Shown here piece after piece: positions 48,144 through 56,530 of a stretch of 64,000 nucleotides of DNA. Positions within the stretch are counted from its first letter, which is position 1, and each line of letters starts with the position of its first letter. This DNA comes from Robertkochia aurantiaca. Lineage in GTDB: Bacteria; Bacteroidota; Bacteroidia; Flavobacteriales; Flavobacteriaceae. The notes beneath the pieces were generated by a model. That model was not told the DNA's origin. It saw only the letters and a list, made by a program, of their open reading frames with translations, and made no database searches. The stretch covers positions 248,001 through 312,000 of the forward strand of contig NZ_JAINZS010000006.1 in assembly GCF_020166495.1 (NCBI RefSeq), written 5' to 3'. Position numbers and translations under genes: made by a program.

Positions 48144-48263
48144 TTATCTATCTGAAGTCGTAACTGTACTCAGCACGTCTTCATGTAGAACGTAGCACCT
48201 TCTTAAAGGGATTAAGGGTTGCTAAGGTTTCACAGGGTCTATTCCCTCCACCTTTCTTGATAA
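48144..48263 (-). promoter_or_regulatory. SAM-I riboswitch (S-box) of metY
   Basis: In minus-strand sense the P1 stem TTATC/GATAA encloses a highly conserved core: CAAGAAAGGTGGAGGGA, then ACCCTGTGAAACC and TTAGCAACC, the hallmark of SAM-I aptamers. Downstream, AACCCAAAGT (48145-48136) begins within the last bases of P1 and can pair perfectly with ACTTTGGGTT (48062-48053), 31 bases before the metY start. That competing helix is the likely expression platform. The aptamer senses S-adenosylmethionine and matches the downstream methionine-pathway gene. A weak promoter lies near 48300. Confidence 0.93.
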
Positions 48264-48285
48264 CATTTCAGTAAGTTATTGAACT

Positions 48286-48299
48286 TTGTGAGCTCACAA
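48286..48299. promoter_or_regulatory. 14-bp perfect palindrome upstream of the SAM riboswitch
   Basis: TTGTGAGCTCACAA is a perfect inverted repeat located about where the metY promoter -7 box or start should be. It could be a repressor operator, but a palindrome this long is expected a few times by chance in 64 kb. Confidence 0.3.
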
Positions 48300-48461
48300 T
48301 ATTCCTAATAAATATGAAATAATCCAAGCTTTTTCATATAAATCTACTAAATCAATAGGGTTTTCTTAAAAACCTGGGAATCATGCGGCCTTTATCCCAC
48401 AGCAGTTGCTGCAAGTGACCGGCTTATTTCAGGCAAACTTGATGAAGCTTAAGGTATGGAC

Positions 48462-48493
48462 AAAAAAAAACCGCCGGAAAGCCCGGCGGTTTT
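48462..48493 (-). terminator. Terminator after ahcY
   Basis: On the minus strand, AAAACCGCCGG and CCGGCGGTTTT form a strong stem with a five-base loop, followed by nine T in total. Confidence 0.94.
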
Positions 48494-48515
48494 ATCTGGA
48501 TGTATGTTGGTCTTA

Positions 48516-49832
48516 TTAATAACGGTAGTATTCAGGTTTGAATGGTCCTTCGACCTCCACACCTATATATTTGGCCTGATCTTCACGAAGTTCCGTGAGT
48601 TCCACTCCGATTCTTTCCAGGTGAAGTCTTGCAACTTTTTCATCAAGATGTTTAGGCAGCATATATACTTTATTCTCGTACTTATCGCTGTGATTCCAAA
48701 GCTCGATCTGAGCCAGGGTCTGGTTGGTGAAGGAGTTGCTCATCACAAAGCTGGGGTGTCCCGTGGCGCATCCAAGATTCACAAGGCGCCCTTCAGCTAG
48801 AAGAATGATATCATTACCATCAACATTGTACATGTCAACCTGTGGTTTGATGTTCACTTTCCCCTCTCCATGATTCTTTTTCAACCAGGCAACATCGATC
48901 TCGTTATCGAAGTGACCGATATTGCACACGATGGTCTTATCTTTCATGGCCTCGAAATGCTCACCTCTTACGATGTCTTTATTCCCGGTAGTGGTAATAA
49001 CGATGTCTGCTTTTCCGACAACGGTTTCAAGACGTTTTACCTCGTAACCGTCCATGGCGGCCTGCAGCGCACAGATAGGGTCGATCTCGGTAACGGTAAC
49101 GATAGAGCCGGCTCCTCTGAAAGAAGCGGCTGTTCCTTTTCCTACATCACCATAACCACAAACCACCACGCGTTTACCGGCGAGCATTACATCGGTGGCT
49201 CTGCGAATAGCGTCGACCGCACTTTCGCGGCAACCGTATTTATTATCAAACTTCGATTTAGTAACCGAATCATTCACATTAATGGCGGGCATCACCAGGG
49301 TGCCCTTTTTCATGCGTTCATACAGACGGTGAACTCCGGTAGTGGTCTCTTCGCTCAGACCGCGAATACCTTGTGCAAGCTCAGGATATTTATCAAAGAC
49401 CATATTGGTCAGGTCACCTCCGTCATCGAGGATCATATTCAGCGGCTTTCTATCTTCCCCGAAGAACAGGGTTTGCTCGATACACCAGTCGAATTCTTCC
49501 TCTGTCATATCCTTCCATGCGTAAACAGGAATGCCGGCAGCAGCAATGGCAGCAGCAGCGTGATCCTGGGTTGAAAAGATATTACATGAACTCCAGGTTA
49601 CTTCAGCTCCCAGGGCTACCAGGGTCTCGATCAGCACAGCTGTCTGAATAGTCATGTGAAGACAACCCGCAATACGGGCACCCTTGAGGGGCTGCTCGTC
49701 TTTATATTCCTCGCGCAGGGCCATAAGTCCGGGCATTTCAGCCTCGGCCAGACCGATCTCTTTCCGGCCCCAGTCGGCCAAAGAAATATCCTTTACTTTA
49801 TAAGGTACGTAGGGAATTGTTTTAGTACTCAT
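48516..49832 (-). CDS. ahcY: Adenosylhomocysteinase
   Basis: The 438-residue enzyme reversibly splits S-adenosylhomocysteine into adenosine and homocysteine, removing the product inhibitor of methyltransferases. Motifs include [28 protein letters not shown], a Cys-containing [20 protein letters not shown] region and the NAD-binding [17 protein letters not shown] near residue 220. The C-terminal NAD-contact residues end in KPEYYRY. Its product homocysteine is also the product of neighbouring metY, so the two genes serve the same methyl cycle. A leader of about 80 bases carries a hairpin. Confidence 0.97.
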   Translation of the reverse strand: MSTKTIPYVPYKVKDISLADWGRKEIGLAEAEMPGLMALREEYKDEQPLKGARIAGCLHMTIQTAVLIETLVALGAEVTWSSCNIFSTQDHAAAAIAAAGIPVYAWKDMTEEEFDWCIEQTLFFGEDRKPLNMILDDGGDLTNMVFDKYPELAQGIRGLSEETTTGVHRLYERMKKGTLVMPAINVNDSVTKSKFDNKYGCRESAVDAIRRATDVMLAGKRVVVCGYGDVGKGTAASFRGAGSIVTVTEIDPICALQAAMDGYEVKRLETVVGKADIVITTTGNKDIVRGEHFEAMKDKTIVCNIGHFDNEIDVAWLKKNHGEGKVNIKPQVDMYNVDGNDIILLAEGRLVNLGCATGHPSFVMSNSFTNQTLAQIELWNHSDKYENKVYMLPKHLDEKVARLHLERIGVELTELREDQAKYIGVEVEGPFKPEYYRY

Positions 49833-49873
49833 CTTAACTTTTATATTTTTACGTTCGTTACCAGATAAAACAA

Positions 49874-49897
49874 ACCGGAATACTCAGTCTTTCCGGT
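49874..49897 (-). promoter_or_regulatory. Hairpin in the ahcY leader
   Basis: ACCGGAA and TTCCGGT form a 7-bp stem with a ten-base loop. On the minus strand a T-rich tail follows (TTGTTTTATC). It lies between the -7 box and the ATG and could attenuate ahcY. It does not match a known SAH-riboswitch core by eye. Confidence 0.45.
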
Positions 49898-49911
49898 GTT
49901 TTTAACGTTTG

Positions 49912-49919
49912 CAAAGGTA
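49912..49919 (-). promoter_or_regulatory. -7 box of the ahcY promoter
   Basis: TACCTTTG on the minus strand, an exact TAnnTTTG match, about 80 bases before the ahcY start. No clear -33 box. Confidence 0.55.
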
Positions 49920-49939
49920 CATATTTACATTCATAATGC

Positions 49940-50563
49940 ATGGGTCTTTATAAAACAATAACACTTCGCCAAAACACTAAGGTGCTGATATGGAGCATTG
50001 AAGAGAGCGAAGAAGAACTTCAGAAAGGCATTGTGATCACCGATTATTGCCGGGAGCGTATGGGCCGGATGAAATCAGAATTACACCGAAGAGGCTTTCT
50101 GAGTATCAGGCACCTGTTAAAGGAGGCGGGTTATACCACCCATCAACTCTATTATGACGAACAGGGAAAGCCTCATCTTACAGATGGGAAATTTATTTCC
50201 ATCACCCATTCATTCGGGTATTGCGGGATCATTATCAGCGATATTCCGGTAGGGATCGATATAGAAAAGCAACGGGAAAAGATCAGGCTGATCGCCCATA
50301 AGTTCGTTGATTATGAATTTTCATATCTCACTGAAGACGAAATAAGGCGGCTGACCCTGGTCTGGTGTTCCAAAGAAAGCCTGTATAAGGTTTTTGCCAC
50401 CCCCGGTCTCAGTTTTAAGGATCATACCAAGATCATTCCCTTTGACCTGGAAGATTCGAAAACCACGGGCTGGGTCTTTTACGAATCAAGGCTGTCCAGG
50501 TATGACCTGGAATTTCTTGAATTCGACGGGTTCAGCTGTGCCTGGGCATTGCATACCAACTAA
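49940..50563 (+). CDS. 4'-phosphopantetheinyl transferase superfamily protein
   Basis: The 207-residue product is of the Sfp type, which transfers phosphopantetheine from CoA to carrier proteins. The two metal/CoA motifs are present: VGIDIEKQ near residue 110 and WCSKESLYKVF near residue 141. The pseudo-duplicated length (about 200) fits Sfp rather than the short AcpS. It is divergent from ahcY and leads a closely packed plus-strand run of five genes. No polyketide or peptide synthetase lies nearby, so its carrier protein is unknown. Confidence 0.87.
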   Translation: MGLYKTITLRQNTKVLIWSIEESEEELQKGIVITDYCRERMGRMKSELHRRGFLSIRHLLKEAGYTTHQLYYDEQGKPHLTDGKFISITHSFGYCGIIISDIPVGIDIEKQREKIRLIAHKFVDYEFSYLTEDEIRRLTLVWCSKESLYKVFATPGLSFKDHTKIIPFDLEDSKTTGWVFYESRLSRYDLEFLEFDGFSCAWALHTN

Positions 50564-50582
50564 CATAAGATCAAATAACAAC

Positions 50583-50843
50583 ATGGATATATCAGTAGAA
50601 TTAACCCTGAGTCCCTTACAGGACGATTTTGAACCGGTGATAACCGACTTTATTAAAAAACTGAGGGCTTCGGGCCTGACCGTAAAAGAAAATCCGCTCA
50701 GCACTCAGGTTTACGGGGAATACAGCAAGGTGATGAGCCTGCTTACCGATGAAGTGAAGACGGCCTTTGAATCGATGGATAAAGGACTGCTTTATATGAA
50801 GATCGTCAAATCAGATCGAAGCGATTATGCTCCAGATTTCTGA
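50583..50843 (+). CDS. YkoF/MTH1187-type thiamine-binding family protein
   Basis: The 86-residue product is a single ferredoxin-like domain of the YkoF/MTH1187 family: MDISVELTLSPLQDDFEPVITDFIKKLR with a following VYGEYSKVMSLL segment. Known relatives bind thiamine or its pyrimidine. The ATG at 50583 is chosen because the frame further upstream is unlike the family and overlaps the transferase gene. The last 17 bases overlap the PnuC-type transporter gene, implying coupled translation. The pairing hints that the transporter may handle a thiamine-like compound. Confidence 0.8.
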   Translation: MDISVELTLSPLQDDFEPVITDFIKKLRASGLTVKENPLSTQVYGEYSKVMSLLTDEVKTAFESMDKGLLYMKIVKSDRSDYAPDF

Positions 50844-51465
50844 TTGGTTCTTTTCCCAATATGAGAATACACCGGCCAGTTTCGTGATCCTGGAGATCAT
50901 CGGGGTGGTTTTTGGTTTCCTGAGCGTCTGGTATTCCAAACGCGAGAACATCCTGGTGTATCCCACCGGCATCATCAGTACGGCCATATTTGTCTACCTG
51001 CTTCTGCAATACGGACTGGTGGGCGATATGCTCATCAATGCCTATTATTTCATCATGAGTATTTACGGATGGTATTTCTGGACACGAAAGGTGGATCCCA
51101 CCCATTTCATTCCTATCACCAAAACGAACAAAAAGGAAAAGATCATATCGGTGGTGCTCTTTTTCGGTACCATGATCTTTGTCACAGGCATTTACGAGAT
51201 ATTTGATAAATGGGAAGGCTGGGTTTCACGCGTCGATATAGTGACAACAGCCATTTTTTTCGTTGGAATGTGGCTGATGGCCAAAAAGAAACTGGAAAAC
51301 TGGATCTACTGGATCGTTGGAGACATTATTTCTGTTCCCTTATATCTGTATAAAGGACTGGCATTTACCAGCCTTCAGTATTTTGCATTCACCATTATTG
51401 CTATTTACGGTTACCGATCATGGAAGAAAAACTTGAACAAAAGCCCTCAGACCTTATTAAAATAG
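50827..51465 (+). CDS. pnuC: PnuC-family vitamin transporter (nicotinamide riboside or thiamine)
   Basis: The 212-residue product has seven membrane helices. The PnuC hallmarks are WYSKRENILVYPTG near residues 37-50, LINAYYFIMSIYGWYFW near 69-85 and NWIYWIVGDIISVPLYLYKGL near 158-178. The family facilitates uptake of nicotinamide riboside (PnuC) or thiamine (PnuT), trapped by phosphorylation inside. A NadR-type kinase gene overlaps its 3' end by 46 bases, which favours nicotinamide riboside; the YkoF-like gene upstream leans toward thiamine. No TPP riboswitch core is visible upstream. Confidence 0.87.
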   Translation: MLQISDWFFSQYENTPASFVILEIIGVVFGFLSVWYSKRENILVYPTGIISTAIFVYLLLQYGLVGDMLINAYYFIMSIYGWYFWTRKVDPTHFIPITKTNKKEKIISVVLFFGTMIFVTGIYEIFDKWEGWVSRVDIVTTAIFFVGMWLMAKKKLENWIYWIVGDIISVPLYLYKGLAFTSLQYFAFTIIAIYGYRSWKKNLNKSPQTLLK

Positions 51466-51989
51466 TTTTATACGGACCTGAGTCTACAGGGAAGACAACA
51501 CTTGCCCGCGAATTGTCTGAACATTTCAATACCCGATGGGTGCCTGAATATGCCAGGGAATATCTGCAGGATAAATGGGAGCGGGAAGGAAAGGTATGCG
51601 AGCTCGATGACCTGCTGCCCATAGCTGAAGGGCAGATAGCTCTGGAAAACGCCATGAGCGTAAGTGCAAATGAGATTTTGATCTGCGATACCGATATACT
51701 GGAGACCAAGGTCTATTCAGAGGCTTATTTCAACGAATATTGTGACCCCCGGCTTGAAAAATATGCACTGGAGAACCAATACGATTTATATTTATTAACT
51801 TATATCGACACTCCCTGGGTTGCTGATGATCTGCGCGATAAGCCAAATGAGCGGGAAGCTATGTACGACCGTTTCAGATCTGCCCTGGAATCTTATGACA
51901 GGCCTTATATCGTATTGAAGGGTGACCGGGAGGAACGTAAACAGATAGCTATCAACGCCATTAATCAACTGAAAGCCAAAAAAATATGA
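51420..51989 (+). CDS. NadR-type P-loop kinase
   Basis: The 189-residue product is an AAA_28/NadR-like kinase domain alone, without the adenylyltransferase or DNA-binding domains of enteric NadR. The P-loop is YGPESTGKTTLARELS (about 19-34). WVPEYAREYL follows, the substrate segment of ribosylnicotinamide kinases, and then ICDTDILETKVYSE. It should phosphorylate nicotinamide riboside to NMN, trapping the transported vitamin. It overlaps pnuC by 46 bases and the next gene by four. Confidence 0.87.
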   Translation: MEEKLEQKPSDLIKIVLYGPESTGKTTLARELSEHFNTRWVPEYAREYLQDKWEREGKVCELDDLLPIAEGQIALENAMSVSANEILICDTDILETKVYSEAYFNEYCDPRLEKYALENQYDLYLLTYIDTPWVADDLRDKPNEREAMYDRFRSALESYDRPYIVLKGDREERKQIAINAINQLKAKKI

Positions 51990-53545
51990 CATTGACCGAA
52001 AAGGACCAGAAACTGATTGAAAATAAAGGTATCAGCGAGGAGCAGGTGATGCGCCAGATAGAAACCTTTAAACGGGGGATACCTTTTGTAAACCTGCAGG
52101 CAGCTGCCACTATCGGAAACGGGATCATGCAGTGCAATGAGAAGGAAAAGACAGAGTTTATTACCCATTTCGAAAAACGTAAGAATGAACTGGATCTTCT
52201 GAAGTTCGTGCCCGCCTCAGGAGCGGCAACCCGAATGTTTAAAGCATTGTTCGAATTTATACTGGATTATGATCCTGAAAAGGAAACCGTTAATGCCTAT
52301 GTGAACCGCACCAAATCAGAATTGATACGTACCTTTTTCATCGGGATAGAGAAATTTCCCTTTTATGAACAGGTCATGGAAGGCTTGAAGGAAGAACACC
52401 AAGATTTTGATTCGCTGCCTGACCATTATCAGAAGTTTTATTTTGTGAAGATGATGCTCGATCAGGATCATTTTAATTTCGGTGATTATCCCAAAGGGCT
52501 GCTGCCTTTTCATAAATATAAAGATCATGTGGCAACGGCCTTTGAAGAACATCTTTATGAGGCCGCCCTGTACGATGCCTCGAACGATAAGGCAAAGCTC
52601 CACTTTACCATTTCAGAAGACCATTCCAACCGCTTTGATGATGAATTCGACCAGATAGAAAGCAGGGTTGAAAACAGCACCGGCGTTTCATTCGATATAT
52701 CATTCTCATATCAGAAAGAATCGACAGATACCATTGCTGTGACTCCGAACGACGAACCTTTTCGTCTTGACAACGGAGAGATTTTGTTCAGGCCCGGGGG
52801 GCACGGAGCTCTTATTGAGAACCTGAACGAACAGGATGCTGATGTGATTTTCATCAAAAACATCGACAATGTGGTGGTGAAGAAATACAAGCAGGAAGTG
52901 GCAGACTATAAAAGAATGCTGGCCGGAATCCTGTTGTCATTGCGCGAGAAGGTCTTTCAGTATGCTGCTCAGCTGGAAGAAGAACTGGTGACAGCCGAAA
53001 CGATCAACGAGATCAGAAAGTTTCTGGAAGAACGACTTAACGTTTATGTTAAACCTGAATTCTATAAGTTTAAGGAGGAATACCAGGTCGAATTTTTAAA
53101 AGACAAACTCCATGCTCCCATCAGAATCTGCGGAATGGTTAAAAATGAAGGTGAGCCGGGGGGAGGTCCGTTCTGGATCAAAGATGAAGATGGTAACATA
53201 TCTCTACAGATTATCGAATCTGCACAGATAGACACCCAGAATAAATTTCAGAACGATATTCTGAAGGCGTCTTCACATTTCAATCCCGTTGATATCGTTT
53301 GCAGTGTAAAAGATCATAACGGGAAGAAATTCGATCTGCTGGAATACATCGATGAAAAACAGGCCTTTATTACCAATAAGACCAAAGAAGGACGGGAGGT
53401 TAAAGCTCTTGAGAAACCGGGGCTTTGGAACGGTGGAATGGCGCACTGGAATACGGTTTTCGTCGAAGTGCCGCTGATCACTTTTAATCCGGTTAAAACC
53501 GTGGTTGACCTTCTGAAGCGAACTCACCAGGTAAAGGATGAATAA
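51986..53545 (+). CDS. DUF4301 family protein
   Basis: The 519-residue product appears to be the DUF4301 family. It contains LLKFVPASGAATRMFKALFEF near residue 72, which resembles the nucleotide-binding start of a sugar-nucleotidyltransferase fold. A later NGEILFRPGGHGALIENLN segment resembles the same fold's second part. There are no membrane segments. The family function is not established. It overlaps the kinase gene by four bases (ATGA), so it is translated with the NAD-salvage genes. Confidence 0.75.
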   Translation: MTLTEKDQKLIENKGISEEQVMRQIETFKRGIPFVNLQAAATIGNGIMQCNEKEKTEFITHFEKRKNELDLLKFVPASGAATRMFKALFEFILDYDPEKETVNAYVNRTKSELIRTFFIGIEKFPFYEQVMEGLKEEHQDFDSLPDHYQKFYFVKMMLDQDHFNFGDYPKGLLPFHKYKDHVATAFEEHLYEAALYDASNDKAKLHFTISEDHSNRFDDEFDQIESRVENSTGVSFDISFSYQKESTDTIAVTPNDEPFRLDNGEILFRPGGHGALIENLNEQDADVIFIKNIDNVVVKKYKQEVADYKRMLAGILLSLREKVFQYAAQLEEELVTAETINEIRKFLEERLNVYVKPEFYKFKEEYQVEFLKDKLHAPIRICGMVKNEGEPGGGPFWIKDEDGNISLQIIESAQIDTQNKFQNDILKASSHFNPVDIVCSVKDHNGKKFDLLEYIDEKQAFITNKTKEGREVKALEKPGLWNGGMAHWNTVFVEVPLITFNPVKTVVDLLKRTHQVKDE

Positions 53546-53900
53546 GCAGTGTAAAATTTACACATACTTGAATATACAGTAAACACTTTTTACACAGGTA
53601 TTCCAGGAATTTAAAGAGCAGAAACCGACGTTTTTTATTGTTTGTCGCAGATTTTTGCAGTTAGTCGATATCGGTACACTTTTTTCTCTTAAAGAGATGA
53701 ATAGAAAAATAAATTGTGATTTTACATTGGTAATGAAATTCTATTCAATGTTCTGAAATCAAGTGTTATAATAGAAAGTTTTCCTGAAATCAAAAGCAAT
53801 GTCCATAGTGCTTAGTATTTTACCCAGGACCAACATCAAAAATCATATCTAAGGTCTGACAGGAAATTAAAGTTAGCTTCATTTATTTTCATTACCAGTT
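53546..53900. other. Gene-free stretch before a plus-strand terminator
   Basis: About 355 A/T-rich bases without a convincing ORF. I see short palindromes such as CTCTTAAAGAG near 53686-53696 but no exact TAnnTTTG box. It may be a long 3' untranslated region of the preceding operon or hold an unrecognised small RNA. Confidence 0.4.
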
Positions 53901-53932
53901 AAAGGCCTTCCGTATCAACGGGGGGCCTTTTT
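53901..53932 (+). terminator. Terminator at the end of the pnuC-DUF4301 region
   Basis: AAAGGCC pairs with GGCCTTT around an inner CCG/CGG stem, followed by TTTTT. It is about 355 bases after the last stop codon and touches the stop codon of the convergent gene. Confidence 0.8.
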
Positions 53933-55083
53933 CATTCTTCGGGAAGAAAGTTGCCTGCCAGTTCCTTTGTGAGTACAGGGCTGTCTTTCTTTAAAACACC
54001 ATACTGATAATCGCAGGCGATAAGACCTGATAAGGGTACAAGGATGAGGAAAGGCCAGAACCAACCGGTAAAGTGACAGAGTATATAAGAGGTTATAAGG
54101 GTACAGGCAGGCAGTAAGACCATCACACACAGGAATTTTACCGACTGTATAAAATGCGGATCTTCGACCACGTATCTGATCAGAAGCTTCACGGTGACGA
54201 TCCATAAAATGTTGAGAACGATGCCTGCAATCCAGAAGGGGAAGCCAACGATAAGCCTGATTATATGAAGGAGATTGCTTATTCTGTTGTCTTTTTGTCC
54301 GGGTATTGTGCTGCCCGAGCGCAGATTTTCGATGAGCTCTTTATCTTTTTCAAAGCGCATAACCAGGTCAGGTGACAGGGTGCGATGCGATTGCCAGGCC
54401 GACTCAAGCTCATCATAATTCTTTTTAGGGGTGATGTCGATCATGAGCCTGCTGACCTTTTTCGCGATAAGTTCCCTTAGCTCTTTCAGTTCTGCCGGTT
54501 TGGTGTCTTTACTGTCTCCCACGAATTTTCGCATGCTTACCGGGCGTCCGAAATTGATCAGTAAATCGGTTCGCATACGGGTGGGATGTTCGTAGTTTAT
54601 TCCCACGGGAATGATGAGAACATCATCTTCAGGGGGCAATGTTTTGACAGCTCTGAGTGCAATTCTCCCAATTCCCTTTTTCAATGGGGTCCGCAGTCTT
54701 TTTTGCATGCCGTGATTTCCTTCGGGAAAGATCATCAATGCCCCTTTGTTGAGCAATATTTCCTGGCAACGATCAAAGGTGTCGTTATTGGCAATTTTCA
54801 GATCTACCTTGTCTCTCGGACGATAGACAGGTATCATGTGTAACAGGTTCAGACAACGGCTTACAAAACCCTTTTTAAATACACTGGCCCTGGTGAGGAA
54901 CCACGGATTTCTTTGAGTATGTACCGCGATTACAATCGGATCGAGGAAGGCACTTTGGTGGTTAGGAGCAAAAATAACCGGCTGATCACCCGGAATATCT
55001 TCCTGATATGTAACCTTCACCTTGCGAAAAAAGAAAAATGCAGTTATGCGTGCCAGTATCCTGATAATTCTGTAGACGATCAT
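53932..55083 (-). CDS. 1-acyl-sn-glycerol-3-phosphate acyltransferase family membrane protein
   Basis: The 383-residue product has a PlsC domain: NHQSAFLDPIVIA (HxxxxD, near residue 40) and FPEGNHG near residue 119, where the family usually has FPEGTRS. IIPVGINYEHPT follows. After about residue 275 come three further membrane helices, so the protein is longer than a plain PlsC. Acyl transfer to lysophosphatidate is likely, but the extended form could act on other lipids. It is downstream of the BASS transporter on the same strand (10-base gap). Confidence 0.85.
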   Translation of the reverse strand: MIVYRIIRILARITAFFFFRKVKVTYQEDIPGDQPVIFAPNHQSAFLDPIVIAVHTQRNPWFLTRASVFKKGFVSRCLNLLHMIPVYRPRDKVDLKIANNDTFDRCQEILLNKGALMIFPEGNHGMQKRLRTPLKKGIGRIALRAVKTLPPEDDVLIIPVGINYEHPTRMRTDLLINFGRPVSMRKFVGDSKDTKPAELKELRELIAKKVSRLMIDITPKKNYDELESAWQSHRTLSPDLVMRFEKDKELIENLRSGSTIPGQKDNRISNLLHIIRLIVGFPFWIAGIVLNILWIVTVKLLIRYVVEDPHFIQSVKFLCVMVLLPACTLITSYILCHFTGWFWPFLILVPLSGLIACDYQYGVLKKDSPVLTKELAGNFLPEE

Positions 55084-55093
55084 AATACACGGT

Positions 55094-56020
55094 TTAAGTG
55101 TGTATACTCAAAGCCGGCCACCTCCGGTATAACTGTGCCACCAGCAGGCCTGCCAGAATGTTCCAGACACCCCACCAGGCAACCAGGAGAACCAGGCCTC
55201 CCCTTGGTTCAAAGAAAGTGAATACCAGTACCAGGGCGAGCCCGGCATTTTGTACACCTGTTTCTATGGAAATGGTTTTCATGTCTTCAGATTTTCCCGT
55301 TGTAAACCGGGCAAGGTAATAACCGCTAGCCAGGGCGATCAGATTTTGGGCGAAAACGAGAAAGACAAAATGTTGCCAGTACTCGGCAAAGATCTCACCA
55401 TTGCCATTAAAGGCGAAAATGATGAAGCTGATCAGGATGAGCATGCTCAATACCTGCATGGGTTTGAAGATTTTTTGTGCCAGATTTTCAAATCTGTGGG
55501 CAAACCACATTCCCAATAAAAGAGGAATTACCAGTATTTGCAGAACAGTAAATCCAAGATCGAAATAATTGAGTGAAACGCTTTGAAATACCGGCTGAAG
55601 GTAGGTAAGTCTGGATGTCCAGAATTCAAAATTGAAAGGGGTCATGACGGGAGCCAGGATGGTCGCAATTATAGTCAGACAAACGCTCAGGGCCACGTTA
55701 CCCCCGCACTGCATCGAAAAGAAATTGGAAATATTCCCACCGGGACATGCAGCGACCAGTAACATCCCCATGGCAAGACCGGCCTCAGGCTGAACAATGT
55801 ATACCAGCAGAAAGCTGAGCAGAGGTAACATCAGGTACTGAGATAAAAGTCCGGTCAGCACCGATCCCGGGGTTTTTAATAAAACCTTCAGGTCACCTGG
55901 CTTGACAGATAAGGCTACACTGAACATAACGATAGACAGGCATAAGTTTATGAGCCAGAGATTATCATCACTGAAATCAATACTTACATCCTGTAAGGCG
56001 ATAGGTGGGGTAACTAGCAT
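55094..56020 (-). CDS. Bile acid:sodium symporter family (BASS) transporter
   Basis: The 308-residue product has nine or ten membrane helices. The family's crossover motifs are visible: VAACPGGNISNFFSMQCGGNVALSV near 100-124 and ISIETGVQNAGLALVLV near 250-266. BASS proteins use sodium to carry organic anions such as bile acids, pyruvate or sulfated compounds; the substrate here is unknown. It is ten bases upstream of the acyltransferase gene. Confidence 0.88.
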   Translation of the reverse strand: MLVTPPIALQDVSIDFSDDNLWLINLCLSIVMFSVALSVKPGDLKVLLKTPGSVLTGLLSQYLMLPLLSFLLVYIVQPEAGLAMGMLLVAACPGGNISNFFSMQCGGNVALSVCLTIIATILAPVMTPFNFEFWTSRLTYLQPVFQSVSLNYFDLGFTVLQILVIPLLLGMWFAHRFENLAQKIFKPMQVLSMLILISFIIFAFNGNGEIFAEYWQHFVFLVFAQNLIALASGYYLARFTTGKSEDMKTISIETGVQNAGLALVLVFTFFEPRGGLVLLVAWWGVWNILAGLLVAQLYRRWPALSIHT

Positions 56021-56158
56021 GGCGGCAAAGTAAGAAAAAAATACCTTTATCAGCCTACTTAATGAACCGGTAAGAACAATTGAGATCGGTTTCCGAAGAA
56101 TGCATCAAAACCCTGGTAAATACTATTGTGAAAAGGGTAATACAAGCTTTACAAACCG

Positions 56159-56527
56159 TTACGAATCATGAAATTTGCCTATATGCCAAATTACTCCTGA
56201 AGGGTCATGAACAAAGAACTCCCTCCCCCATTCAGCGTGGTGCATCTCAGTGATACGAACCACCTTATATTTTTTGTCAAGCTTTAAAGAATTTATGTAT
56301 TCCAAGGTACGCTCCGGATCTGACACCTCCAGAAAGACCATAGAATTTTCAATCCAGTCCTTTACATAATAATCCTGAAGGTAAAAACCGAAATCCCCCT
56401 GACTGAAGTATGACATCTTGGTAGAGGTTCTGAGTTCTTTGAATCCGAGCTCGTTATAGAATTTCCTTGAAGTTTCGAAGTCCTGAGCTCCGATAAAGGT
56501 TCTGATCGATCTGGCATTCAATTTCAT
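56159..56527 (-). CDS. VOC superfamily (glyoxalase-like) protein
   Basis: The 122-residue product shows the two beta-alpha-beta-beta-beta modules of the vicinal-oxygen-chelate fold, with RTFIGAQDFETSRKFYNELGF near the start and EFFVHDPSGVIWHIGKF at the end. The C-terminal DPSG...W pattern is typical. A metal site cannot be assigned with confidence. The family spans dioxygenases, glyoxalase and antibiotic-binding proteins. It lies four bases after the DUF3784 gene. Confidence 0.82.
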   Translation of the reverse strand: MKLNARSIRTFIGAQDFETSRKFYNELGFKELRTSTKMSYFSQGDFGFYLQDYYVKDWIENSMVFLEVSDPERTLEYINSLKLDKKYKVVRITEMHHAEWGREFFVHDPSGVIWHIGKFHDS

Positions 56528-56530
56528 GAG

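Noticed and set aside
48286-48299. CRP/FNR-type operator
   Set aside because: The half-sites TGTGA and TCACA are present but only two bases apart rather than six, so it does not match the known CRP layout.
48870-49574. 234-residue plus-strand open frame opposite ahcY
   Set aside because: Antisense to a well-conserved enzyme, with no family features.
50394-50582. Longer N-terminus for the YkoF-like protein
   Set aside because: The extra 63 residues overlap the transferase gene in another frame and do not resemble the family; the ATG at 50583 is the better start.
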